23,033 bases of DNA from Didymodactylos carnosus (GCA_905250885.1 CAJNOQ010002695.1:1-23033); one strand, 5' to 3'; counted from the first letter of the stretch, positions 9,388 to 18,789 are shown. Notes: generated from the sequence alone by a model not told the origin. Numbers and translations are program-made.

Positions 9388-9591
9388 ATGTCTACTACTC
9401 GTTATCCTGATATAATTCATCATGCATTACATGACGCTGATGCTCATCGTCGTCATTTAATGAGTGATCAAAATGCAACAGGTAATGGTAATGTTGGGTA
9501 TCCATCAGGTCAAGAAATTCGACGCTCATCTCTATCACATACACCAACAGCTATTGAACAACAATATCTTAATGACTGGGGATTTTAATCG
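9388..9591 (+). CDS. Small hydrophilic protein, 66 aa, unknown function
   Basis: A short intact frame begins at ATG 9388, in context attagaatATG, and ends with TAA right after an Asp-Trp-Gly-Phe C-terminus. The protein is polar, rich in His, Asp, Ser and Arg (a DADAHRRHL-like stretch near residues 14-23), without signal peptide, membrane segment or cysteine. It looks intrinsically disordered. Codon use is far more gene-like than the surrounding AT-rich DNA, and a TATA box is correctly placed upstream. A poly(A) signal, aataaa, is present at 9832. No family recognised. It could also be the only surviving exon of a larger gene, but no good 5' splice site interrupts it. Confidence 0.55.
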
Positions 9592-10323
9592 TCAATGACA
9601 TGACTTCATCTTAACGAAAATCAAGTAATGATAAATGTTATTATTATTAATTCTTAAAAAAATATTTAATTCAAAACTATATGTAAAAAACGTTTTTGTT
9701 GAATGAACAAATTGTTTTTCAATTTTTTTAGTTAGATATAAGTAGTTTAGTAGGAATTTTCAAGAAAATCAGAATCAGACAAAGACGCTTCTATTGTAAT
9801 ATAATACTCTATCTGATGATAGTAAACTGAAAATAAAGGAGATTCGGCCCCACAGTCTCTAAAGTGAAGAATCGTTCTAAAAGAAAAGATTCCATGAAAC
9901 CATCAACACTTTGCCGGAAAATGTGTTTATTTCTTGTATGAACGGCTAGCTTTTTGAAATTAGATTCCGGTTTTGAACCCTCCCTAACATGAGGCTTCTG
10001 TCGGGCCAAATTCTGGGCTACGAGTTCATAAAATACATTTTTAATTCCATTTTTGATGCCGAATCAGAAAAAATGTTTTAGAGCTTCTCACTGAAACGTA
10101 GAAAAGATGTAGGTATTTTGCGGGGAAAGGCCGTTTTTTTGGTTTTTCAAGATCCCACAGTATTTTCAAGTATTTGAAGGGAAAAGTTGGTCTGGAGAAG
10201 GCTGAAACCAAATTATTCGTGTTCAGCTCATCCTCCTCTTTCGAATAATGTTGATTCACTTGAATATAAAATAGCGTATGAACTTTGAATTACGCACGCC
10301 TCATAAAATAATAATACAACTAT
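9592..10323. other. Intergenic region, probably the 3' UTR of the small gene, then unexplained sequence
   Basis: aataaa at 9832-9837 may end the transcript of the 66-codon gene. The remainder has only short minus-strand frames (9809-10009, 10041-10259) that do not look like proteins. Near 10015 is a weak match (gggctacgag) to the dispersed gtagcccg word. Confidence 0.35.
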
Positions 10324-10368
10324 TTTTTAGTAGGCGCCAATTTATTATAAATTGGCGCCTACTAAAAA
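10324..10368. repeat. 45-bp perfect palindrome
   Basis: 10324-10345 is the exact reverse complement of 10347-10368 around a central t at 10346. The core tagtaggcgccaattta is GC-richer than its surroundings. It could be a very short fold-back element, a protein-binding site or a cruciform-forming site. As RNA it would fold into a 20-bp hairpin ending in a run of A/U. Confidence 0.9.
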
Positions 10369-11341
10369 GATTACTTCAGGATACTTCAAGATATACTACA
10401 TTGTCAAAAGGCTTAATTCCTAATCTAACTTAGGGAATCTGGATATTACTAAAATAAAGCTTCACCACTTACGAGGAAACCTATGAAGATGTAAGTTTAC
10501 TTATATCTCCGATTTCGTTCGTACAAACGTCAGTCGATAGAGGATATCGAGGTAGTAAAAAGCTAAAAAGGATTAAGGCCGATGGCTTTTCCTTCAAAAA
10601 GCTATAGGCATGAAAAATAGAAAAATTCACATCTTCGTCCATAAAAGTAGTTAAGAGCTCAAATTTCTTTCTATGATTCTTCTATATATCTGTTACATTC
10701 ATACAAAGTTCCACCTTTACAACTCATTCCATTCTCGAGTTATTGAACTTTAAGTTTTCCATAGCTTAGCCCTTTCATCCTATGGAACCTTATGGTCCCA
10801 ATCCTAAGCGTTTCTAGAAGTTGTCTTCGAAATTACAATACAGTGCTCAGTCAATAGCTCAAGGCATAACTAATGAAAATAGCGAGAGTGTTCCCGAAAG
10901 TGAAGTTATTCGTAAGCTAACAGCATATAGGACGCGTTAATAAGCTGTACGACCAACCAGTATACTACTGGCTCTATCAAACTAAGTTTGCCACCAACTG
11001 GAGTACATGAAGAAACCCGAAAAGCTACGCCGTTAAAAGATAAAGAATCCTTTGATGTCTATGGTCTCTTAAATTCGATGCTAAAAAGCTACCTACCGAA
11101 TACTGGGGACTTATCTCAGTTGTGTATAATAAATTACTAGAAAAGGAACAGTTTCCCAAGCTTTCAAAAATAGCTAAAATGATTTTGTCGAAGAACGATT
11201 CTCATTCTGCATGAGATAATCTTCGTCCGCTTTCTTTATTGCCAAATTTGGAAAATTTTATTCGAAAAGTTATTCTACAACAGACTGTTGCACTGTATTC
11301 AGACGAACAACATGCAGTAAGGGGAGACCTCCTATATTCTG

Positions 11342-11361
11342 ATCGGGATATATATCCCGAT
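11342..11361. repeat. 20-bp perfect palindrome atcgggatatatatcccgat
   Basis: The sequence equals its own reverse complement. A near-copy with one changed pair lies at about 11756-11777. It marks the ends of the repeated units of the inserted element. Confidence 0.85.
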
Positions 11362-11675
11362 GGGGATATAAAACACAAAATTTCGTCGTAAAAACGATTA
11401 AGGGAAAAATGGCGACGTTCTGGAGGAAAACTGACGTCATCATTAGAAAGAGCTCGAAAAACTACATCGGATTCTGTTGTGTTTGATCAAAAGTGCATCA
11501 AGCAACCATTTTTTTCGGACAAAAACCTTTAACAAATTTTAGTCTAATTCATATCCCGATCAGGATATAAAACACAAAATTTCGTCGTAAAAATGATTAA
11601 AGGAAAAATGACTACGTTTTGGGGTAAAATTGACATCACCATTAGAAAGAGCTCGAAAAACTACATCAAATTCTG
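11352..11675. repeat. Two direct copies of a 125-bp unit, 199 bp apart
   Basis: 11352-11476 and 11551-11675 align without gaps. About 14 positions differ and most are transitions. Each copy begins with atatcccgat and contains ggatataaaacacaaaattt. They form the core of the 508-bp element. Confidence 0.85.
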
Positions 11676-12190
11676 AAGAAGAAGAAGCAAAATATTCAGC
11701 TCTCATACAATTAAAATTTATCATTTTCTTACAAATTAAAAATTTTTGATATCTCAATCGGGATATATATCCTGATTGGGCGTATATCTCGATCAGGATA
11801 TGTCTCCACACTGCCATGCTGCCAATGGAACAAAATTATTTAACTCCATAGATTACCATTTATACGCGGATGATCTCTAATTAACTTTTGTGCCTCCAGC
11901 TTTTCCAATAAGAAAACAAATGGTTTTATGGCAGAAACGAAACGGACAACTAATTTAGACAAAGTGTCTGATTATTGCAATACTAGTCAGCAATCGATTA
12001 ATGTAAAGAAAGCAGTACTCATTATTTTTCAGTACAGACAAGGAAAGTATTCGCAAATGCGACTGAAGATGCGACTGATCGGAGAAAACACAACACAACA
12101 GGTTCGAAATTCCCGTTATCCTGGCTATGATATGACCGATACGACAGTTTTTAAACAGATGATTAACGAAGGGATCCGAAACATTCGGTG

Positions 12191-13040
12191 ACAGGAAAAT
12201 AAGTTTAACAAAATTTCGTATTTTCCAAATTTTTCAATCATACTACGTAAACGTTACTTTTACACATACTTATTTCCTCTCAAAGCTCACTTAAACTAGA
12301 TATCCTATTTCGTTCTCACATCAAATAAAAAATGCACCACTGATCACCAAAGTTCAATTTTATATGTAAGGTATTCAAATATTCGGATTTTACCAGAGAC
12401 TCTAAAGAAGCGACATAGTTATTGATTTTTTACTTATTTGCTCGAACATGCAAAGGCTAACCAAGATCTGTAAAACGAAAATGTTGTAATAGTTCATCTT
12501 CAATAACTAGAAAAGAGAATGTCCATTTATTTCTGAACTCACACCGTTACTGAATGCATCTCTTCGGCGTGCACTGAACACTTTAAAAGTAGATGATCTA
12601 TAAATATTTCAACTTCTCAAAATAGCACACATCAGTGAGCACATTGAAAGAGAATAAGGATCAGATCGTATTTTTTAGGATATCGATTTTTTTGATTATC
12701 AACAAAAGATACTTCCGATCAACAAATTTTAATACGCACAACAGACCGTCCACTTTATACGGAGAGAAACGTTGAGCAAAATCTGAATGGAGAAGCTCAT
12801 CAATTCACAATTTGAACAATTCAAAATGGAACGCCAGTTATCAGTTAGATTTAAGAGTTTTATCTAAAGATAACCCATGAAAAAAGTTGATAAAGACGCG
12901 ATCGAGTTTCATGACCGGGAGAACACGTTTGAGCAGTTCAAAAACAACGCATTTGTGCGTTTAGCAAGAACGCATTCCTAGTTTAGAAGGGTTCGTTCTT
13001 CATGCATCGTTCAGATGCATTCATTAAGTAGGATTTCTCG
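12191..13040. other. Spacer with a possible unidentified coding relic on the plus strand
   Basis: About 12376-12660 contains short protein-like plus-strand stretches, notably ELTPLLNASLRRALNTLKVD (about 12535-12597) followed after a stop by a helical stretch ending near 12652. Stops interrupt the frame and no family is recognised. It may be a leftover of a transposon or host gene. Apart from this, nothing was seen. Confidence 0.25.
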
Positions 13041-13146
13041 CAGTTCGCCAATTCAACTTTCGCCAACGTTCGCCAATAGACATTCGCCAATCACCAGTAT
13101 GGCGAATATTTGTTGGCAAAAGTTAAATTGGTGAAACGCAACTTTA
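13041..13146. repeat. Nested fold-back built from TTCGCCAA words
   Basis: 13043-13067 pairs with 13112-13136 at 21 of 25 positions. An inner pair, attcgcca at 13083-13090 with tggcgaat at 13100-13107, is nested inside. The word ttcgccaa occurs four times on the left side (13045, 13060, 13070, 13084). It looks like the terminal-repeat skeleton of a small fold-back or MITE-like element. Confidence 0.65.
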
Positions 13147-13868
13147 CCGCTAACAAATGTTTAAATGTCACGTAGTGTGATTTAGGTAGTAGAACGAAAG
13201 AAGCAAGATGATAATCGATCATCCCAAGCGTCAAAAAACAATTCAGTATCGCCCGATCCATCTAGATTGCTAGATTTTTACTCGATTGCAACTATTGAGT
13301 GATGACAGTGAAAATTTAGTAATCGGGCGATTGCTATATTCCATCTAATTGCAACCATCGACCTATCGCTCGATTTAACTATTGCTAGTTGCACATACAG
13401 ACTCATCTAGTTAAAAGTCCCTTTTCAAACTAGTAATCTAGATGACAACTAGTCGAATATCAATTACAGACGAAATGTATCTAGATTTCTCCCATAGGTG
13501 ATGTTTGCCTGGGATACTCCTACACTGAACCGATGTATGGAGTCGTTTTCACTGCAGTCTATTACTACCGTAACTATAGACTATTTCATATTTAAACAAT
13601 TTCAATCATGAACGAAAATGAAAACACTTATTTATTTTCGTTTTTCTTTTTTGTACCAAATACCATAAGTATAAAAAGATTTCGTGTTTCAAAAAACTAA
13701 CAGCATTACTCAAAACAAATCGTGAATGTTGACTTAATATATTAGAAAATAGAGTAAATCTCTATCTTAATAATAAACAGTCATATTATACATCAAAACA
13801 AAGAAAAGAAAATGTAATTTTTTAATTATTGATCTATGTATATGTGTACAAAACTTATAAACAAAGTG
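13147..13868. other. Repeat-like non-coding stretch
   Basis: No gene was seen. Around 13248-13330 the words cgcccgat and atcgggcg form a weak inverted pair, and ttgcaac-at-ga occurs twice (13288-13300, 13351-13362). From 13560 onwards the sequence is simple AT-rich DNA. Confidence 0.35.
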
Positions 13869-13987
13869 GTATCAAGTATCGAGTAGTATCGAGTATCCAG
13901 TAGTATCAAGTATCGAGTAGTATTGAGTATCTAGTAGTATCAAGTATCTAATAGTATCAAGTTTCGATTAGTATCGAGTATCGAGTT
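13869..13987. repeat. 17-bp minisatellite, seven units
   Basis: Seven consecutive 17-bp units of consensus gtatcaagtatcgagta run from 13869 to 13987, with one to four changes per unit and no indels. Each unit is itself a near-duplication of an 8-9-bp word (gtatcaag, tatcgagta). The C-terminal codons of a 62-codon minus-strand frame (13940-14128) are made of this repeat. Confidence 0.9.
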
Positions 13988-14239
13988 AAATAATTCAGCA
14001 ATATCTTCACCAACTAGTTGTTCAACAGGACGAATAAATTTGTCATTGGTATACGTTAAGTTATCGCCTAGAAGAGTAGTAATGTTAACATACCGAACAA
14101 TGAAGTAAGATTGATAAAATGTGTACAAATGTGGATAAAGACATCTATAAAAAATTCACTCATAGATAAAATCGTATTTACAACACTATTAACTAGATAA
14201 CTATTCCTTGGTCTTACCCTGTAATGTTATTAGTGCTAT

Positions 14240-15043
14240 ATCATTATCTTAACGAATAAAAGCTTGTCGATCATTCAAATAATAGTAGATATTTCCATTT
14301 TTTGTATAGAATTTGATTGTAGGACAAAGCTGAATATATCATTTAAACAGATTTAAATTTTCTTTAGTTAAATCTTCACGTATTCTGTATCATTTAAATA
14401 TTCACGATTTTCATGTAACAATTCTCGTGCACGGTAGGAAGTAAATCGTATAATTATTGGACAAGAGATTGATGATTTAGCATTATATTTACCATTTCGT
14501 GAAATATTTTCTTCATATATTGGTATATCTTAACTTTCAGCTAACTGTAGAATTATTTCATTCGTATTTTTATATTCAGCGTCATCAATACCAAAAATGC
14601 GTACGTAAATTTGTTCTATATTGTTCTAAATGATTCGATTCATTCGCTTAGTTAAATCTATTTTACATTTTAATATATCATTATCACATTAAGATAATTT
14701 TGGTGCAATATCATATTCATTTCTAATTACTGTAGATAGTTGTTGACTGAATAATGTTTTAAATTTTTCTAAATCAATATCAAATTGATCTAGTTTAGCT
14801 TCTAATTCTCTTTTTAATTTTAAAGTACAATGTATTTCTTATGCTTTTTAATTCTCTCAGCTAATTTATTCATTCTGGTTTGAATAGCATTTAATTTAGC
14901 ATAAACTTTATAACCAGATTCTAAATTTAGTTTACCAGTTGTATCTAATCCATATCCTTGTTCAACAGTTGTTTTAACTAACTTAAATAATTCACTAATT
15001 TATCATTTTGAAACAATTGATTAATTATACCTGTTTTATTCAT
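14240..15043 (-). pseudogene. Retrotransposon ORF1-like (L1 ORF1p/Transposase_22 type) pseudogene
   Basis: Starting at the ATG at 15043 on the minus strand, fragments in shifting frames give a Leu/Lys-rich probably coiled-coil N-terminal part, then a RIFGIDDAEYKNTNEIIL stretch (about 14555-14606), PIIIRFTSYRAREL (about 14418-14462) and a C-terminal KNGNIYYYLND stretch (about 14271-14309). This order (coiled coil, RIFGI, RPIIVRF-like strand, NG-I near the end) is that of ORF1 proteins of L1-like non-LTR retrotransposons, which bind RNA. Several frameshifts and stops break it. No linked ORF2 was found downstream, where a 17-bp minisatellite follows. A further short open stretch (14128-13985) may or may not belong. 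It could instead be a host protein derived from such an ORF1. Confidence 0.6.
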
Positions 15044-16290
15044 TTCATATGAATAACATTAACGGCTTTTCACTATGGTGAATAAAAGCTATTTTGAAAA
15101 AGACACATTTGACGACCTTTACTAAGAATTGTTTTTAGAAAATTGATTGAAATTGACGATTATACATTATCATGTAAACGAATACAATGCCTTGATTTCA
15201 AACAATTCATCTGTTTGAAATTCAGTGTTTCGTTTCTTTCCACAATAGTGATAATAAAGAGATAAACGCGTCGAGCCACAACAGGTAATAGTGGTGGATG
15301 AGGATGATGGGATATGAGATTAACGAATCAGAATTACATTGAATAACGATGTAATTTTTTACAGTAAAACTTCTCTATTGACAACCTCGAGACTTTCTTA
15401 AAGTGTCCGCTATACGGAGATATGCACTTCATAGAGATACTAAAAATGAAGATACTAGAAGCTTTTTATTTTAGTATAGTCATAGTGGAAAAATCAAATT
15501 TTCCGAAAAACTCATCTTTTAAAATTTTTGCAATTTGGACAAACAAACAAACATTGCCACGAGATTCAGTCTGCCCGAAAACCTATGTACCATGTGCTTT
15601 TGAGGTTCCCGGCGTTCAGTTTTAGCCGATAGGCAGGCTCCCGGAGATTGCCTGTAGCGCCCAAGTTACAGTAGACGAAGACTTGGGGCTTGTGCCGTGT
15701 GGTAGAATGACATCTGTTGTATATCCACATGTGTTGCGAACAGTACTTTACTATGTAGATTTTGGACAGTCAGGCGTCCAAATACTGGAAACTCCATGGT
15801 TCTATCTATTTCCATCCAAAAGTTATTTAAAAACTAATCGCGGCCACTATTTTGTTTTACAGATAATAGTGAATGTGATTTGTTCTGCTGTGATTAATCT
15901 TTCATAATAATCTTATTGTAATCTGTCTCCCCAATAACCGACGATACATAGTGTTTCTGTACTATGACATCCTTAGGTGGGTGGACTATGGAAGTAATCG
16001 TCCGTATATCCCCACCAGCTAAATTTATTAAGAGTTCTTGGACGTGAAGAAAATTGTCGGTGGGTAGTATTTACCTCAATACTAGTGAATGTGGTTTATT
16101 CTGCTGTGATTAATCTCTCATAATAATCTCATTGTAATTTCTTTTACTATTTCAATAAATAAAGATATGATTGTGTTTCATTCCTATATTTCTGCCTACT
16201 TCGATATCTCTGGTGTCTCATACGCAGATAAATTTGACATTGAATCTACATAACCAAACATAGCATAAACTCTTGGCAAATATTGATAAC
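15044..16290. other. Intergenic region with a 56-bp direct repeat; no gene recognised
   Basis: Two plus-strand frames (15422-15625 and 15683-15907) do not resemble known proteins. About 15560-15800 is GC-richer than its surroundings and could be a remnant exon or an element end. aataaataaag at 16154-16164 is a possible poly(A) signal for an unidentified plus-strand transcript. Confidence 0.35.
15867..16138. repeat. 56-bp direct repeat, 216 bp apart
   Basis: 15867-15922 and 16083-16138 share 52 of 56 positions (tagtgaatgtg-ttt-ttctgctgtgattaatct and onwards). All four differences are transitions. The sequences between and before the copies do not match, so this is not a simple tandem array. 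Short terminal repeats of a small element, or a duplicated 3' UTR, are possible. Confidence 0.85.
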
Positions 16291-16294
16291 GTTC

Positions 16295-16346
16295 GTAGGC
16301 TGCTGAAGAAAAGGAATATTTACATACCTTTTCTTCAGCCTCCTAC
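16295..16346. repeat. Inverted repeat upstream of the GH19-VWA gene, 20-bp arms
   Basis: 16295-16314 pairs with 16327-16346 at 18 of 20 positions (core ctgaagaaaagg / ccttttcttcag) across a 12-bp loop. It lies just upstream of the TATA element. A regulatory role is possible but unproven. Confidence 0.75.
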
Positions 16347-16348
16347 AA

Positions 16349-16366
16349 ACTTATTTATAAATAAGT
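16349..16366 (+). promoter_or_regulatory. Palindromic TATA element of the GH19-VWA gene
   Basis: acttatttataaataagt is an 18-bp perfect palindrome containing tttataaata, 68 bp before the ATG at 16422. Transcription would be expected to start near 16380-16390. Confidence 0.55.
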
Positions 16367-16421
16367 ATTGAGTGTGGAGAAACGTTAATTCCAGTTTTAG
16401 TTTTGAACGATATCTATCGCG

Positions 16422-18491
16422 ATGAAGTCTCCTTTATTACTGCTGGCTTTACTCACCTGTCTAAGTCCTGCACTTGGTCAAACAGCTTGTGAAGCCAAAT
16501 ATGACAAGACGATAAAGGGGAATTGTTCTCTTAAAAGTCAGTGTGAAGGTGCCTTATTATCTGTTGGTTGTTCTGATGAAAATTCTTGTTGTGTTCAACG
16601 AGCACCATTAGCAACGTCATTACCAGTGTGTATTTCGGACGCAAATTTCAATAACTTGTACAGTGATACTGTTCGAACACAATACATTCGTCGATATTTA
16701 AATAAAGCATTGAATGATATTAATGTTTGTCAAAATTGTGTTGCAAAAGCAGCATTTTTGGCCATAGCGGCTAGCATGACCAACGAGTTTACCACAGACG
16801 AAGCCATGGGTACAGATGCACAGTTTTCAGCTGATGACAACAAATACGGTAATACACAACCAGGTGATGGCGGACGATTGCGGCGACGTGGTTACTTTGG
16901 TATTAGAGGACAAAAAATGTACGAATCATTATCAGATTCAGAAATCATGGAAAGTCCAGAGAAAGCAGCTTTTCCCGATAAAGCCATAAAGATCGCCACT
17001 ATGAAATGGACAATGGATAATATGACAAAGCTGGCTGATGGTACGATGTATGGATTTTCAATGCTATGGTAAGTTTATATCAGAGTAATATTTGTTATAG
17101 TGAAACGCAGAGACTTCTTTTATGATTGAAGGTATTTGTTAACTGGTAGTATTGATGAACTTGCAGATGCGGTGAAACGATATGCAGAAGTTCTTCGTCA
17201 GCTAGAATGTACCACATTACACACTGGACAAGGGCCAAGCTGTGAGTACAATAGTACCCATACAGGTCATTGTTTTGCGGACTGCATTCCAGAACTAGAA
17301 GATGCTGAGTATTGTGGGTGCGACGGAAAAGGTGAAAGATGTCCGCATAGTCCACCACATGTCCGATGTTGTCTTGGTCAATGTACATCAGAAATTAAAT
17401 TGGATCTTGGTTTTATTTTGGATGCGTCGGGTAGTATCGGTCCAACAGATTATGAACGTCAGCGCAATTTTACTAAAGACATACTTCAGCTTGTCAATGT
17501 CGGACCAAATAAGACGCATGTTGCCATTATTAATTACTCAGCTAAAATAGAGACTCTGTCATTGTTAAACCAATATTATACAATAAATGAAAAATTAAAT
17601 AGAGTTAATAATGCTACATACTTTGGAGAAGCTACACATACAGGTGAAGCACTTCAAGAAGCAAATCGTGTATTTTCAAATAATAATGGACCTCGACCAA
17701 CTGAGGATGGCGCACCAAAAGTTATATTCCTTATCACAGATGGACAGAGTAATGGTGCTGTACCGCCAATACCAGTAGCCGCGGTATTGAAACAACGAGA
17801 TATTCACATATTCACTGTGGGAGTAGGTAATGGTGTCAATCTTAATGAACTACATGCTATTTGTACTCAACCGTGGAGGGAGAATTATCTGCCTATCGCC
17901 AATTATTCGAGTTTGGAACAAAGATTGAGTCAGTTTGTGTCAAAATCATGTGCTGAACCGATTAATGTGGGCGAAAATTCAACGGTTACTGGAGAATGTG
18001 CGAAAGACAAATATAAATTTTTTAAAATTATTATTAAAGTCATTGGTAATAAAACATTGATAACCGTGAAAAATTTTAATGGAAAAGTTAAACTATTTCA
18101 TTCATTTAATGGTCGACATCCAAAAGATCCAACTGAGTTTGAATATTCGGATGATAAACCGAAAACATTAACAACACTCACTAGTTTGATATGGGCAAGA
18201 CATTATTCTAATGATATTGGTGAACGCGGATTTGAGCCCAAACAGCGTATAGGGCGCACGGATGAAGATGAAGTGACATTAATAGTGGATAAACCGTCAA
18301 ATAATACAGAATTTGTTTATATTGGCGTTAAAGGGCTAGAAGAACAAAATAGATTTGCGGTGAAATTTGATGATTGTGCTAATGCTAATGTTGATTGCAC
18401 AAAAAAATCAACATCATCCGTAATTAAAATGAATTTATTTAGTATCATTATTCTAGTGTTTATTAGCGTTTTATCTAGAATGTCAAATTGA
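16422..18491 (+). CDS. Secreted or GPI-anchored GH19/lysozyme-like plus von Willebrand A protein (668 aa, two exons)
   Basis: Exon 1 is 16422-17068 and exon 2 is 17132-18491. Splicing restores a Trp codon and one open frame to the TGA. Residues 1-20 are a signal peptide. About 68-245 resemble the GH19 chitinase/lysozyme fold: AAFLA at 110, YGNTQPGDGGR at 142-152, RRGYFGIRGQKMY at 155-167, SPEKAAFPDKAIKIA at 178-192. The usual SHE(T) catalytic glutamate is replaced (SMT, 118-120) and GRG is RRG, so chitin cleavage is doubtful. A Cys-rich linker (242-300) follows. The VWA domain (about 307-485) has a full MIDAS: DASGS at 313-317, Thr384, Asp419. A beta-rich region, perhaps PPC-like, fills 490-640. 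Residues 651-664 are hydrophobic at the very C-terminus, as in GPI-anchor signals, after many N-glycosylation sites. Likely role: extracellular binding of glycan and protein ligands, perhaps in immunity or adhesion. This is inference. Confidence 0.85.
17069..17131 (+). other. 63-bp intron of the GH19-VWA gene
   Basis: The intron starts gtaagt and ends ttgaag, phase 2, and joins TG to G to make Trp216. Reading through without splicing gives a stop directly after Trp216 (TAA at 17070-17072). An upstream acgcag at 17105-17110 is a competing acceptor but would break the frame. The short length fits compact invertebrate genomes. Confidence 0.85.
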
Positions 18492-18780
18492 ATGAATAAC
18501 AACTGATTGATCAATAATACTTTACTTCACGTACTTTTTTAACTGAAAAAATTAATACCAAGTTTTTTTATTGTATAGTATAATACATGAACTTTTCAAT
18601 TGCATATATTTTACGTTTATGTTCGTCGACATGTGTCGTTTAGCAACCACTAAATTAAAGTGTCATAATTTATTTGAAGCATTTAGAGCATCATTGATTC
18701 TCTGATTAGTTATTATTGCCAATATCTTCGTCCAACACTATTGGTTAGGAACGCACCAATTCCAAATAGATGCTTATAAA
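18492..18780. other. 3' flank of the GH19-VWA gene
   Basis: No canonical aataaa close to the stop was seen. A minus-strand stretch near 18716-18782 reads weakly like protein (FGIGAFLTNSVGRRYW) and may be the tail of the neighbouring broken gene. Confidence 0.35.
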
Positions 18781-18789
18781 GATCATTAG

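Larger units (their letters stand above)
11311..11818. mobile_element. 508-bp non-autonomous element with imperfect terminal inverted repeats
   Basis: The left end (catgcagtaaggggagac, then ctgatcgggatata) and the reversed right end (catggcagtgtggagac, then ctgatcgagatata) are imperfect inverted repeats of about 40 bp. Inside are two direct copies of a 125-bp unit (11352-11476 and 11551-11675) and several gatcgggatata palindromes. It lies inside a reverse transcriptase pseudogene, which marks it as an insertion, although host sequence was lost as well. No transposase is encoded. No clean target-site duplication was found. Confidence 0.6.
10790..12190 (+). pseudogene. LINE-type reverse transcriptase pseudogene, interrupted by an inserted element
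   Basis: Plus-strand fragments in shifting frames match the order of a non-LTR retrotransposon reverse transcriptase: NPKRF-KLSSKLQ (from about 10799), an ATPLKDKESFDVYG-like stretch (about 11027-11070), EYWGLISVVYNKLLEKEQFP (about 11098-11157), the fingers motif DNLRPLSLLPNLENFIRK (about 11216-11270), and the catalytic YADDL (11863-11877), followed after a one-base shift by a segment with VSDYCNT and INVKK (11928-12010). Stops and frameshifts occur throughout. Between the LRPLSLLP region and YADDL most of the palm domain is missing and a 508-bp element (11311-11818) sits in its place. The 87-codon frame at 11928-12191 is only the last fragment. The element is dead. Its clade (Jockey- or RTE-like) is uncertain. 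Confidence 0.8.

Noticed and set aside
11560..11817. 85-codon minus-strand ORF
   Set aside because: It is made entirely of the inserted inverted-repeat element and its repeated unit. There are no protein-like features.
12100..12113. B-box-like ggttcgaaattcc as a tRNA or SINE
   Set aside because: The spacing is one base too long and no A box is present. It lies in the tail of the RT relic.
17095..17388. 97-codon minus-strand ORF opposite exon 2 of the GH19-VWA gene
   Set aside because: It is an antisense shadow of a well-supported coding exon and crosses the intron.
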